DNA of 10,410 bases from Roseovarius sp. (GTDB lineage Bacteria; Pseudomonadota; Alphaproteobacteria; Rhodobacterales; Rhodobacteraceae). The stretch lies in contig JALQUE010000035.1 of the NCBI GenBank assembly GCA_023260815.1, positions 1 through 10,410 of the forward strand, written 5' to 3'. A program made the translations under genes and the position numbers. Below the pieces are notes generated by a model. That model worked only from the letters and a program-made list of their open reading frames with translations, was not told the origin of the DNA and ran no database searches. Of the stretch, positions 1-6,646 are shown one piece after another (positions within the stretch are counted from its first letter, which is position 1; the number at the start of each line of letters is the position of its first letter).

Positions 1-1631
1 AGACCGGCCAGAAAGACCGTATCATCGGGGATCAGAATTCCCTTGCCCACCAGCCCGACGCGCACAACGGGATCGTTCAAAAGCGCCGCCAGAAGCCGCG
101 CGGTCACATCGCCTGCATGTCCGCCGCAGGCGCCGCATTGCAGCGCGCTTGCATGCGGTGCATTGGTGACGGACGACCCGTGACCAGCGATGAGAACCAC
201 CCGCGCAAAGCCTTCTGTCAGCGACATCGCCCTAAGGACTTGTTCACCAGCGGCGATACGATCTTCGTCCGGCAGATCGACAGCCGGGGCATCGCCATAG
301 GTCACGTCCTTCGTATGAGAGCGGGCATCCTTGATCAGCTTGGCGACATAGAGAGGGCCAGCAGCTTCGACGAAGGCAAAGGCCGATACCGCCGCCATTT
401 TGAAACGGCCCCATGCGCGCACGGCGCGGCGGTGCAGGCGCATGGCCCAGTCCGCATCGGGATCACCGGCCGAAACCGACGCCAGACCGGGTTTCAAAAG
501 CACCGGCGCGCGCATCTCGACGATATCTGATGCCTTGGCCCGGTGCGCCACGGGAAGCCCGAAGAAGCCCGCAAAGCCGATCGTTTCAACCTCGGAATCC
601 ACTTGCTCCAACGCGCGGCGAAACACCTCTGAACGCACGTCGATGCAGAACGCGGCTTGAATGGCGGGCCGTGTCTCGGTTGCGCCTGGACTTGTGGTCG
701 CGCTGAGTGTTGCGGCCAACGTATCTTCTGCCGCCATGTCCGCGGCATCCTGAAGGGCCGCATCCAGGATATGATCCTTGCTTGGGGCCAGTTCCTCGGC
801 ATAGGCGGAAAGTGCATTCTCCCACTCTGCCTTGATCGCGTCGCCGTGAACCTCAAGCAGCGCAGCCTCCCAAACCAGCCGGACTGCCAACAGATCAAAG
901 CAACTGTCGTCGCGCGTGCCGTCGCGTTCAGCCAACCATCCCTTGCTGCGCGCAAGCTGCGCCCAGCCACCAAGGGTCATCAGCAAGCGGTGAAAATACA
1001 ACGGCGCGGATTGCGGCCCGAGGCCCAGTTTCTCACAGGCCATGGCCAGGGCCATACGCGGATCGTCGGGCATCGCCGCAACATGCGCTGCAAACCCGGG
1101 CAAACCGGCTATGCCGGTGCTCAGATCGCGGCTGCCAAACGCGCGCCACGATGCAAAAACGCCGCCCTTGGGAGCCGGCCAAAGCGCCTGCCCTTCATCG
1201 AAATGTACCGCCGCCCAAAGGCTGATCCTGTCAGCGACGAAGTCCGGCCACGCAACGCCCGTCTGATTGGCCACAAGATCCGCGACCGTGGGAAGCGCGG
1301 CTTCAACCGGAGTGCTGCGCTTGGCTGCATCCTGAAGGTCAGCCGCTGTCAGACCTGCACGTGTCGCAGCTGACGCCAGATGATCCACCTTGATCCGGCC
1401 GTCCGCGATCCTTGCGGCATATTCAGACCGATCAGGGAAAATGCGAATACCGGCGGTTTTCGACAACCGCGCCGCAGTCAGCGCCCGCGAGTCGTGGATC
1501 TGACCCAGAAATGGGTTCACGGCAACGGTTGCATCCAACGGAAAGGCGGGTGGAATCTGCGCGATTGATTTCTTTGCAGCATTGAACAACTCAAGCGTGA
1601 CGCCGGGAAAGTTAAGATATTGAAACGTCAT
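1..1631 (-). CDS. dabA: DabA, DUF2309 subunit of DAB inorganic-carbon transporter (3' end beyond left edge)
   Basis: Reading the minus strand from the ATG at 1631 gives an open frame of 543 codons with no stop before the window edge; the family is usually about 800 residues or more, so the C-terminal third is missing here. Seen: VAVNPF near residues 36-41, FCIDVRSE at 328-335, AGHGSS around 482-487 and QCGACGG at 498-504. These place Cys329, Asp331, His484 and Cys499 as zinc ligands; the spacings (2 and 15 residues) equal those of C351/D353 and H524/C539 in Halothiobacillus DabA. Family knowledge: DabA is a peripheral, beta-carbonic-anhydrase-like protein that works with DabB to hydrate CO2 one way into bicarbonate using the cation gradient. 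An AAGGA ribosome site (1638-1642) sits 6 bases upstream, inside the end of dabB, and the gap to dabB is 3 bp, so the two are co-transcribed and probably translationally coupled. Older databases call this family UPF0753 or DUF2309. Confidence 0.93.
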   Translation of the reverse strand, partial: MTFQYLNFPGVTLELFNAAKKSIAQIPPAFPLDATVAVNPFLGQIHDSRALTAARLSKTAGIRIFPDRSEYAARIADGRIKVDHLASAATRAGLTAADLQDAAKRSTPVEAALPTVADLVANQTGVAWPDFVADRISLWAAVHFDEGQALWPAPKGGVFASWRAFGSRDLSTGIAGLPGFAAHVAAMPDDPRMALAMACEKLGLGPQSAPLYFHRLLMTLGGWAQLARSKGWLAERDGTRDDSCFDLLAVRLVWEAALLEVHGDAIKAEWENALSAYAEELAPSKDHILDAALQDAADMAAEDTLAATLSATTSPGATETRPAIQAAFCIDVRSEVFRRALEQVDSEVETIGFAGFFGLPVAHRAKASDIVEMRAPVLLKPGLASVSAGDPDADWAMRLHRRAVRAWGRFKMAAVSAFAFVEAAGPLYVAKLIKDARSHTKDVTYGDAPAVDLPDEDRIAAGEQVLRAMSLTEGFARVVLIAGHGSSVTNAPHASALQCGACGGHAGDVTARLLAALLNDPVVRVGLVGKGILIPDDTVFLAG

Positions 1632-1634
1632 GGT

Positions 1635-3185
1635 TTATCCTTTCTTCGGCGCCCAACGCCCGGTCATCCGGTCGCTGAGTGCGTTGAGGTAAAGCCCATT
1701 CATGAGGTGGACCCGCATACCCGTCGCAGCGGGGTGCCCGGCCCAAAGCGGGAAGGTCGCCTGCGCGATGGCGGCCAAACCAAAGCTTCCCACTGCCAGA
1801 ACAATCACTGCCCAGATCAAACCATCCGGCACCGGAGGCGGCGGCAGTGTGCCCACCGATACTGCCGTAGCGCCGGCTTGAAAGCTGAAATAGGCCACTG
1901 TCGCTACGCCTGACATTACAGCGGTCCGCCACGTCAGGGCGCGTGGCGCCGCGTCCGCAAGACCCTGAGCAATCAGGTACGCGACACCGAAGATCAGGAT
2001 CGCACCAAGTGCGATGGCTTGTGGCGGCTTTTCCCACATCACAAAGCCCGCGCCGATGCACAGGAAGATGGCCAGAGAGATCGCGAACGCCTTGGTCACC
2101 GCTTTCAGCCCCGGAACTGCCACAGGTCCGGGCCGCCGGATCGACGCAACCTGCTCGACCGCGCCGCCAGAGGCAAGGAAAGCGTGCGCCTTGTAAAGCG
2201 AATGCGCCACGATATGCAGCAGCGCCAACGGGAACAAAGCCAAACCGATTTGCAGAACCATGAACCCCATCTGCGCACAGGTGGACCATGCCAGCGCCGT
2301 CTTGACCGAAGGCTGAGTCAGCGCAACCGCTGCACCCACCAGGGCGCTGAAGCCACCGATCAGGGCCAATAGGGCCAGAACACCCGGCGCCGTCAGCAGA
2401 ACGTCGGCAAAGCGGATCAACAAGAAGCCACCGGCGTTCACAACCCCTGCATGAAGCAGGGCCGACACCGGTGTCGGCGCCTCCATCACTTCGGTCAACC
2501 ATCCATGGGTGGGGACAAGTGCCGATTTGAACACTGCCGCAATCGAAAGCAGGATCGCCGCAAGCCAGACCGTGCCCGGCACGATACCGGAACGGGCCGC
2601 GTCGGTGATTGTCGCGATATCGGCGGTCCCATAGCCGTGGATCAGGATTCCGGCAGCCGCCAGCAACGCCCCGCTACCGATCAGGCCGCAGACTGTTTTC
2701 TTGCGCGCGGCACGCTGTGCCTGAACCCTGTCAGGATAAAACAGCAAGAGACGGTGCAGGCCCACGCCCACCGCCACCCATGCCAAAACCAGTTGAACAA
2801 GGTTTCCGGATGTCACCAGAAGCAGAACGCAGGCCAGCGTCACCGACATCCCGATCATGAAGCGCCCGTGCCGTGCCTCGCCGTCCAGCGCCGTGCGCGA
2901 AAACCGAAGAACCACCCAGCCGACGAAAGACACCGTAAGCGCCATGCTGACGCTGACAATGTCCGTTCGTACAGACAGTCCCGCACCGTTGAACCCGATA
3001 ACAGGGCTCGTTCCGGGACCAATAAACCAAAGCATCAGGCCCGACGCCACGCCGACGGCTATTGCGACCAACGCGGCCCATTCGGGCAGGCGAAGTGTCC
3101 AATGGGCGCGCGGCGCGGGCTTGAAATGGAGCGTCAGCGCAGCGAGCAGGAGCACCAGCGGGGCCAATAGGGGCAGCAGCGACAT
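1635..3185 (-). CDS. dabB: DabB, NuoL-like membrane subunit of DAB inorganic-carbon transporter
   Basis: A 516-residue, strongly hydrophobic protein of the proton-conducting membrane transporter family (PF00361), running from an N-terminal helix at residues 1-20 to about residue 480. Seen residues matching NuoL proton-path positions: Lys220 in FKSALVPTHGWL, His245 in SALLHAG, Lys295 in SVKTALAW, His324 and His328 plus Lys332 in LLHIVAHSLYKAHAF. The NuoL TM5 glutamate (W-E-G) is not kept; here W136-V137-A138. The protein is about 100 residues shorter than NuoL and lacks its long C-terminal lateral helix. There are no other complex I genes nearby and dabA follows directly, so the job is energy coupling of DabA rather than NADH oxidation; automatic annotation as NADH-quinone oxidoreductase subunit L would be misleading. 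The start is supported by a GGAGG at 3192-3196, 6 bases before the ATG. Confidence 0.9.
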   Translation of the reverse strand: MSLLPLLAPLVLLLAALTLHFKPAPRAHWTLRLPEWAALVAIAVGVASGLMLWFIGPGTSPVIGFNGAGLSVRTDIVSVSMALTVSFVGWVVLRFSRTALDGEARHGRFMIGMSVTLACVLLLVTSGNLVQLVLAWVAVGVGLHRLLLFYPDRVQAQRAARKKTVCGLIGSGALLAAAGILIHGYGTADIATITDAARSGIVPGTVWLAAILLSIAAVFKSALVPTHGWLTEVMEAPTPVSALLHAGVVNAGGFLLIRFADVLLTAPGVLALLALIGGFSALVGAAVALTQPSVKTALAWSTCAQMGFMVLQIGLALFPLALLHIVAHSLYKAHAFLASGGAVEQVASIRRPGPVAVPGLKAVTKAFAISLAIFLCIGAGFVMWEKPPQAIALGAILIFGVAYLIAQGLADAAPRALTWRTAVMSGVATVAYFSFQAGATAVSVGTLPPPPVPDGLIWAVIVLAVGSFGLAAIAQATFPLWAGHPAATGMRVHLMNGLYLNALSDRMTGRWAPKKG

Positions 3186-3241
3186 AGAGAACCTCCGAAT
3201 TGATTTCGGTTGGTCTAGCTGCGCTGCGGCATGAATAAAAA

Positions 3242-3253
3242 TACATTGTAATG
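3242..3253. promoter_or_regulatory. Second small palindrome in dabB/lysR spacer
   Basis: TACATTGTA (3242-3250, 4-bp arms round one base) overlaps CATTGTAATG (3244-3253, 4-bp arms round two bases). The centre lies about two helical turns from the other repeat at 3262-3278, the usual distance between the recognition and activation half-sites of a LysR regulator. Short AT-rich palindromes arise by chance, so this is a weak call. Confidence 0.3.
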
Positions 3254-3261
3254 GCCGTTTC

Positions 3262-3278
3262 GTTCTATAAAAAAGAAC
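3262..3278. promoter_or_regulatory. Candidate LysR-type operator next to lysR start
   Basis: GTTCT, a 7-base AT-only spacer, then AGAAC form a perfect 5-bp inverted repeat that contains the T-N11-A pattern (T3264 to A3276) of LysR-type binding sites. It ends one base before the ATG of lysR. A TATAAA at 3266-3271 within it could also act as the lysR -10 box. Bound regulator here would cover the lysR promoter or start, suiting negative autoregulation. The assignment is a pattern match only. Confidence 0.45.
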
Positions 3279-3279
3279 A

Positions 3280-4143
3280 ATGGCAGATTTGAATTATCAC
3301 CATCTCAGATATTTCCGGGCGGTCGCCCATGATGGCAACCTGACCCGCACCGCAGAGCGTCTGAACCTGTCTCAATCGGCGCTGTCGACCCAGATCAAGC
3401 AGCTTGAGGCGCGCATGGGTCACAAGCTGTTCGAACGCAAAGGTCGGCGGCTGTCCCTGACCGAGGCAGGCCGGATCGCGCTGGATCACGCGGACAAGAT
3501 CTTCACTGCGGGTGATGAACTGATGGCCACCCTCAACCGCACCGGAACCGCGCGACAGCCGATCCGGATTGGCGCATTGTCCACACTTTCGCGCAATTTC
3601 CAGCTTGAATTTCTGCGTCCCATCATCGGTCGGGATGATCTTGATATCATCCTGCGATCCGGTGGCGCGACGGTTCTTCTCGAGGCCCTGCAATCGCTGA
3701 CGCTGGATGTTGTTCTGACCACTGAACCGCCCGGGCGCGACGCCTTTTCCGGCTTTACGTCTCACCGGATTTCGGAACAGAAGGTGGGCGTTTACGGAAC
3801 TGCCAGACGCATGCATCACGCGTCGCTGGCCTCCTTGTTGGCGTCCGAGCCGGTCATTTTGCCTACTGAAAGTTCGATCCGGACCGGCTTTGACAGTCTG
3901 ACCGCGCGTTTGGGCGTAACGGCGCAGATCGTCGCCGAGGTCGATGACATGGCTATGGTCCGCCTGCTGGCCCGCGAGGATGCGGGCCTTGCCATAACGC
4001 CTGCTGTCGTGTTGGCCGATGAGATCGCAAATGGCCTTTTGCAGGCGGCCCCGTTCGATCTGGATATCGTCGAAAGCTTTTACGCGGTGACGGTCAACCG
4101 CAGTTTCCCAAACCCGGTTGTGAAAGACCTGATCGGCCAATAA
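3280..4143 (+). CDS. LysR-family (NhaR-like) transcriptional regulator, probable regulator of dabBA
   Basis: A 287-residue protein with an N-terminal winged helix-turn-helix: LNYHHLRYF at residues 4-12, helix-turn-helix from about 17 to 45 (GNLTRTAERLNLSQSALS, then QIKQLE), and wing FERKGRRLSLTEAGR at 51-65. Residues from about 92 on form the periplasmic-binding-like effector domain. The NYHHLRYF opening and the GNLTR/KGR pattern resemble NhaR-type members more than classic CbbR. An in-frame TAA at 3268-3270 rules out any longer start, and the next Met (46) is inside the DNA-binding domain, so ATG 3280 is the start. No Shine-Dalgarno sequence stands out before it; only AAAAGAA is present. It diverges from dabB, which makes the DAB operon the likely target and a signal of carbon supply or ion/pH state the likely effector; the effector is not readable from sequence. 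It ends 6 bp from the convergent dehydrogenase gene. Confidence 0.9.
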   Translation: MADLNYHHLRYFRAVAHDGNLTRTAERLNLSQSALSTQIKQLEARMGHKLFERKGRRLSLTEAGRIALDHADKIFTAGDELMATLNRTGTARQPIRIGALSTLSRNFQLEFLRPIIGRDDLDIILRSGGATVLLEALQSLTLDVVLTTEPPGRDAFSGFTSHRISEQKVGVYGTARRMHHASLASLLASEPVILPTESSIRTGFDSLTARLGVTAQIVAEVDDMAMVRLLAREDAGLAITPAVVLADEIANGLLQAAPFDLDIVESFYAVTVNRSFPNPVVKDLIGQ

Positions 4144-4149
4144 CGCGGA

Positions 4150-5178
4150 TCAAGGGATCACAACGATATTGCCGACATGGCGTTTTTCCTCGAACGCGGT
4201 TTGTGCCGCGATCAGATCGCGCAGCGGATAGGTGGCGGCCAGAAGCGGCTTGATCTCGCCTCGTTCGATATAGGTCACAACATCCGCGAAAATATTGGGG
4301 GGTATGACTGTCGACCCCAGAAGCGTCAAATCCCTGAGGTAGACCTGTCGCAGGTCCAATGTCACATTTGGCCCCCCGATGGCACCCGAACAGACATAGC
4401 GCCCGCCGCGTTCCAGAACGCCGATCAGTTGCGGCCACAAGGGGCCAGCCACCACATCGGCGACGACCGTGACAGCCTCGCCCTCAAGCGCGGCGCGCAG
4501 ATCATCGGGCGCACGGGGGAGGATCAGATCAGGCTTCAACGCGCGTATGGCCGAATGTTTATCTTCCGAGGCCAATGCAATCACGCGTGCGCCGCGCCGT
4601 TTGCTCAATTGCACCAAAGCCCCGCCGACCCCTCCTGATGCGCCGGGCACCAGAACCGTGTCCCCTGACCCGACATCTGCGCGGGCCAACATCGCCTCAG
4701 CGGTGGTGTAGCTGCATTGGAACGTCGCGAGTTCCGCATCACTCAGATGGCTGTCGACGATCATCATGTTGCGCGGGTCGACCCGCGCGTATTCAGCGAA
4801 GCCCCCATCACATTCGCTACCGAAATAACGCGCGCGGTTCATGTCCTCGGGGGCTTTCCAATCACGTTGCCAGCCGTCGATCATCACGCGTTTGCCAATG
4901 AGGCTGGGGTCTGTGTTGTCGCCGACAGCCGCGATTGTGCCGACTGCATCGGCCCCCTGGATCAGCGGGAACCGCACAGGTCTGCCTGACCAGCCGGTCT
5001 TGCCATACCAACCGGTCCGGGTGTTAACGTCCGTCGTGTTCAAACCGCAAGCGCCGATCCTGACGACCACTTCGCGCGGGCCGGGCAACGGCGTGGGCCA
5101 GTCCTCGTGCCATTCATATTTATCCGGACCGCCATGATCGGTGAGGACCATGGCCTTCATCGTCGCGGGCAGTAGCAT
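4150..5178 (-). CDS. Zinc-independent medium-chain dehydrogenase/reductase, quinone oxidoreductase-like
   Basis: A 342-residue MDR-superfamily protein. The N-terminal GroES-like part has ACGLNTTDVNTR (about residues 43-54), the form typical of quinone oxidoreductases. At the place of the catalytic-zinc GHE motif it has GAD (75-77), so the zinc-ligand His is missing, and the four-cysteine structural-zinc lobe is absent. The Rossmann part carries GASGGVG at 179-185, expected to bind NADPH; VADVVAGP and GGRYVCSGAIGG follow later. Expected role: NAD(P)H-dependent reduction of a quinone or reactive enone in the cytoplasm; substrate unknown. ATG 5178 has AAGGGG 11 bases upstream. An in-frame ATG at 5208 would add ten residues outside the fold and has no visible ribosome site, so I prefer the shorter start with moderate certainty. 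It is convergent with lysR (6-bp gap) and more than 150 bp from the M16 genes, so it looks like a single-gene unit. Confidence 0.85.
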   Translation of the reverse strand: MLLPATMKAMVLTDHGGPDKYEWHEDWPTPLPGPREVVVRIGACGLNTTDVNTRTGWYGKTGWSGRPVRFPLIQGADAVGTIAAVGDNTDPSLIGKRVMIDGWQRDWKAPEDMNRARYFGSECDGGFAEYARVDPRNMMIVDSHLSDAELATFQCSYTTAEAMLARADVGSGDTVLVPGASGGVGGALVQLSKRRGARVIALASEDKHSAIRALKPDLILPRAPDDLRAALEGEAVTVVADVVAGPLWPQLIGVLERGGRYVCSGAIGGPNVTLDLRQVYLRDLTLLGSTVIPPNIFADVVTYIERGEIKPLLAATYPLRDLIAAQTAFEEKRHVGNIVVIP

Positions 5179-5244
5179 CGTGCGGTATTCCCCTTGTCGC
5201 GTGCTCATATTGTGACCGGTTCAAAACGTAAGGTCTTGCCACGA

Positions 5245-5250
5245 AGTATA
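5245..5250 (-). promoter_or_regulatory. Possible -10 box for the dehydrogenase gene
   Basis: TATACT on the minus strand matches the -10 consensus at five of six positions and lies in the spacer upstream of the dehydrogenase gene, giving a leader of roughly 30-60 bases depending on the start used. The -35 side, a T-rich stretch, matches poorly. A weak call based on position and one hexamer. Confidence 0.3.
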
Positions 5251-5307
5251 GGGAAACCAACGAGCCGAAAAACAGGGGCTTGCGCCAAATTGCTGTCGAA
5301 CTGCGTC

Positions 5308-5331
5308 AGGCCGAGCCACTAGGCCCGACCC
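5308..5331 (-). terminator. GC-rich hairpin after the M16 gene pair, possible terminator
   Basis: Starting one base after the stop codon of the second M16 gene, GGGTCGGGCC and GGCTCGGCCT can pair over 10 bp (three of them G-U) round a TAGT loop. This is the most stable hairpin I see in any spacer here and its place at the end of the operon suggests termination or 3'-end protection. No T-run follows directly, so it is not a textbook intrinsic terminator. Confidence 0.4.
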
Positions 5332-5332
5332 G

Positions 5333-6646
5333 TCAGTTGATCGATGAGGTCACACCCACCGGCTGGCCAACCACGACGAAGGTCAGGCGTGAGGGATCCA
5401 GCAGATCCTGCGCCACGCGATTGACGTCTTCCAGTGTGACCGCGTTCACCATGTCGTTGCGATTGGCGATGTAGTCGGTGGATAGGCCCTGCATCTGCAT
5501 GTTCACGGCGATCCGCGCGATCGGAGCATTGCCGTCAAATCGCAGGGGATAAGCGCCCGTCAGAAATGTCTTGGCGTTCTGCAACTCTTCGGCGGTGACG
5601 CCTGTTTCGCGCATCCGGTCCCATTCCGCCCGGATGACATCGATCGTTTCGGCGATGCGATCATTGGCCGATGCAACGCCCCCCATCCAAAGTTTGGCCC
5701 CGTCACGATCCATAAGGTAGGAATAGATCCCATATGTCAGCCCGCGTTTCTCGCGGACCTCGTGCATCAACCGGCTTTCAAACGAACCTCCGCCGAGGAT
5801 GTGGTTAAGAACGAAGGCTGCGAAGAAATCGGGATCGTCGCGGTCGATACCGGGCTGGCCGAATGTCGCAACAGCCTGAGGTGTTTCGAACTCCACCACC
5901 TGAATGCCGCCAGGCAGGTTGATATCGGCAGGTTTTGGCCAGGGCGACCCCTCGGCGGGCAGGTCCAGAAGCAGACCGTCCAGCAAGCTGGCAAGCTCGT
6001 CGCGGGTGATGTCGCCAACTGCACTGACATATAGACGGTCGCGGGCGATGGCCGCCTTGTGCGCGTCAACGATATCTTCACGGGTCAGGCTGGCCACGCT
6101 TTCCAATGTCCCGTTAAGTGAGCTTGCATAGGGGTGATCGCCGTATACAAGCGCATCGAACGCCTTGCCGGCGATATCCTGCGGATCCTTCTTGCTGGAG
6201 CGTATCCCGGAATTCACCTGCTCGCGGACACGGTCAATGCCGTCCTGATCAAATCGCGGATCAACAAGACTTTGGCGCAGAAGGGCGACGGCCGCATCGC
6301 GATTTTCCGTCAGAAACCTTGCAGACACACTCAGCGTGTCGTCCGAAACGTCATAGCTGAACGAGGCGGCAAGGGCTTCGGTCGCGCGGGCGAAGGCACG
6401 CGCATCCATGTCGCCGGCGCCTTCCTCAAGAAGGCCAACCATAAGGTTGGTCACGCCGCGCTTGTCTTCGGGGTCCAGTGACGCGCCGCCCTTGAACCGC
6501 AATTCAAGCGCGACAAAGGGAATGGAATGGTCCTCGACCAGCCAGGCGTTGATGCCGCCGGGGGTCGTGACATCCTTGATGTTGATGTCTGCCCATGCGG
6601 GCAGGGCCGCGAAAAAAGCGGCAAAAGCCAGAACAAAACGCATCAT
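5333..6646 (-). CDS. M16-family peptidase homologue without zinc motif (partner subunit), periplasmic
   Basis: A 437-residue M16 (pitrilysin/insulinase-like) protein. MMRFVLAFAAFFAALPAWA is a signal peptide with a likely cut after Ala19. At the position of the zinc motif HxxEH the sequence reads NLMVG (67-71), so it cannot bind the catalytic zinc. It does keep REKRGLTYGIYSYL (298-311), the conserved C-terminal-domain motif whose Arg and Tyr contact substrate. Known in the family: two-subunit M16 enzymes, such as the Sphingomonas A1 pair, split zinc site and Arg-Tyr pair between two proteins. The start is ATG 6646, overlapping the stop of the upstream gene in an ATGATG (a second ATG at 6643 is possible); GAGGTG at 6652-6657 supports it. 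A longer in-frame start at 6673 would put nine charged residues before the signal peptide and is unlikely. Together with its overlapping neighbour it should form one protease; substrates unknown. Confidence 0.88.
   Translation of the reverse strand: MMRFVLAFAAFFAALPAWADINIKDVTTPGGINAWLVEDHSIPFVALELRFKGGASLDPEDKRGVTNLMVGLLEEGAGDMDARAFARATEALAASFSYDVSDDTLSVSARFLTENRDAAVALLRQSLVDPRFDQDGIDRVREQVNSGIRSSKKDPQDIAGKAFDALVYGDHPYASSLNGTLESVASLTREDIVDAHKAAIARDRLYVSAVGDITRDELASLLDGLLLDLPAEGSPWPKPADINLPGGIQVVEFETPQAVATFGQPGIDRDDPDFFAAFVLNHILGGGSFESRLMHEVREKRGLTYGIYSYLMDRDGAKLWMGGVASANDRIAETIDVIRAEWDRMRETGVTAEELQNAKTFLTGAYPLRFDGNAPIARIAVNMQMQGLSTDYIANRNDMVNAVTLEDVNRVAQDLLDPSRLTFVVVGQPVGVTSSIN

Larger units (their letters stand above)
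3186..3279. promoter_or_regulatory. Divergent dabB/lysR promoter region
   Basis: This 94-bp spacer separates the divergent start codons of dabB and the LysR gene and must hold both promoters. The half next to lysR (3230-3279) is clearly AT-rich compared with the surrounding genes. It contains two inverted repeats of the size used by LysR-type regulators, listed separately. The dabB side ends in a consensus GGAGG ribosome site at 3192-3196. No convincing -35/-10 pair for dabB is visible, which fits a promoter that needs an activator. The regulatory role is inferred from the divergent layout typical of LysR regulators and their targets. Confidence 0.65.

Noticed and set aside
1612..2502. Minus-strand frame of 296 codons overlapping dabB
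   Set aside because: It is an alternate frame of dabB; the DabB frame has the conserved membrane motifs while this one is rich in Arg, Cys, Gly and Ser with no fold signature.
1635..3185. dabB as NADH-quinone oxidoreductase subunit L (complex I) or an Mrp antiporter subunit
   Set aside because: No other nuo or mrp genes adjoin it, it is shorter than NuoL, lacks the TM5 glutamate, and is followed directly by a DUF2309/DabA gene.
3265..4140. Minus-strand frame of 291 codons almost coextensive with lysR
   Set aside because: The plus-strand frame has a full LysR helix-turn-helix; the antisense frame has no known motif and its start has no support.
4144..4149. Bidirectional terminator between the convergent lysR and dehydrogenase genes
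   Set aside because: The gap is only 6 bp and no stem with a T-run is visible in or around it.
5209..5332. Small gene or small RNA in the spacer upstream of the dehydrogenase
   Set aside because: I see only the hairpin and a possible -10 box; no small frame with a ribosome site and no sRNA-like terminator.
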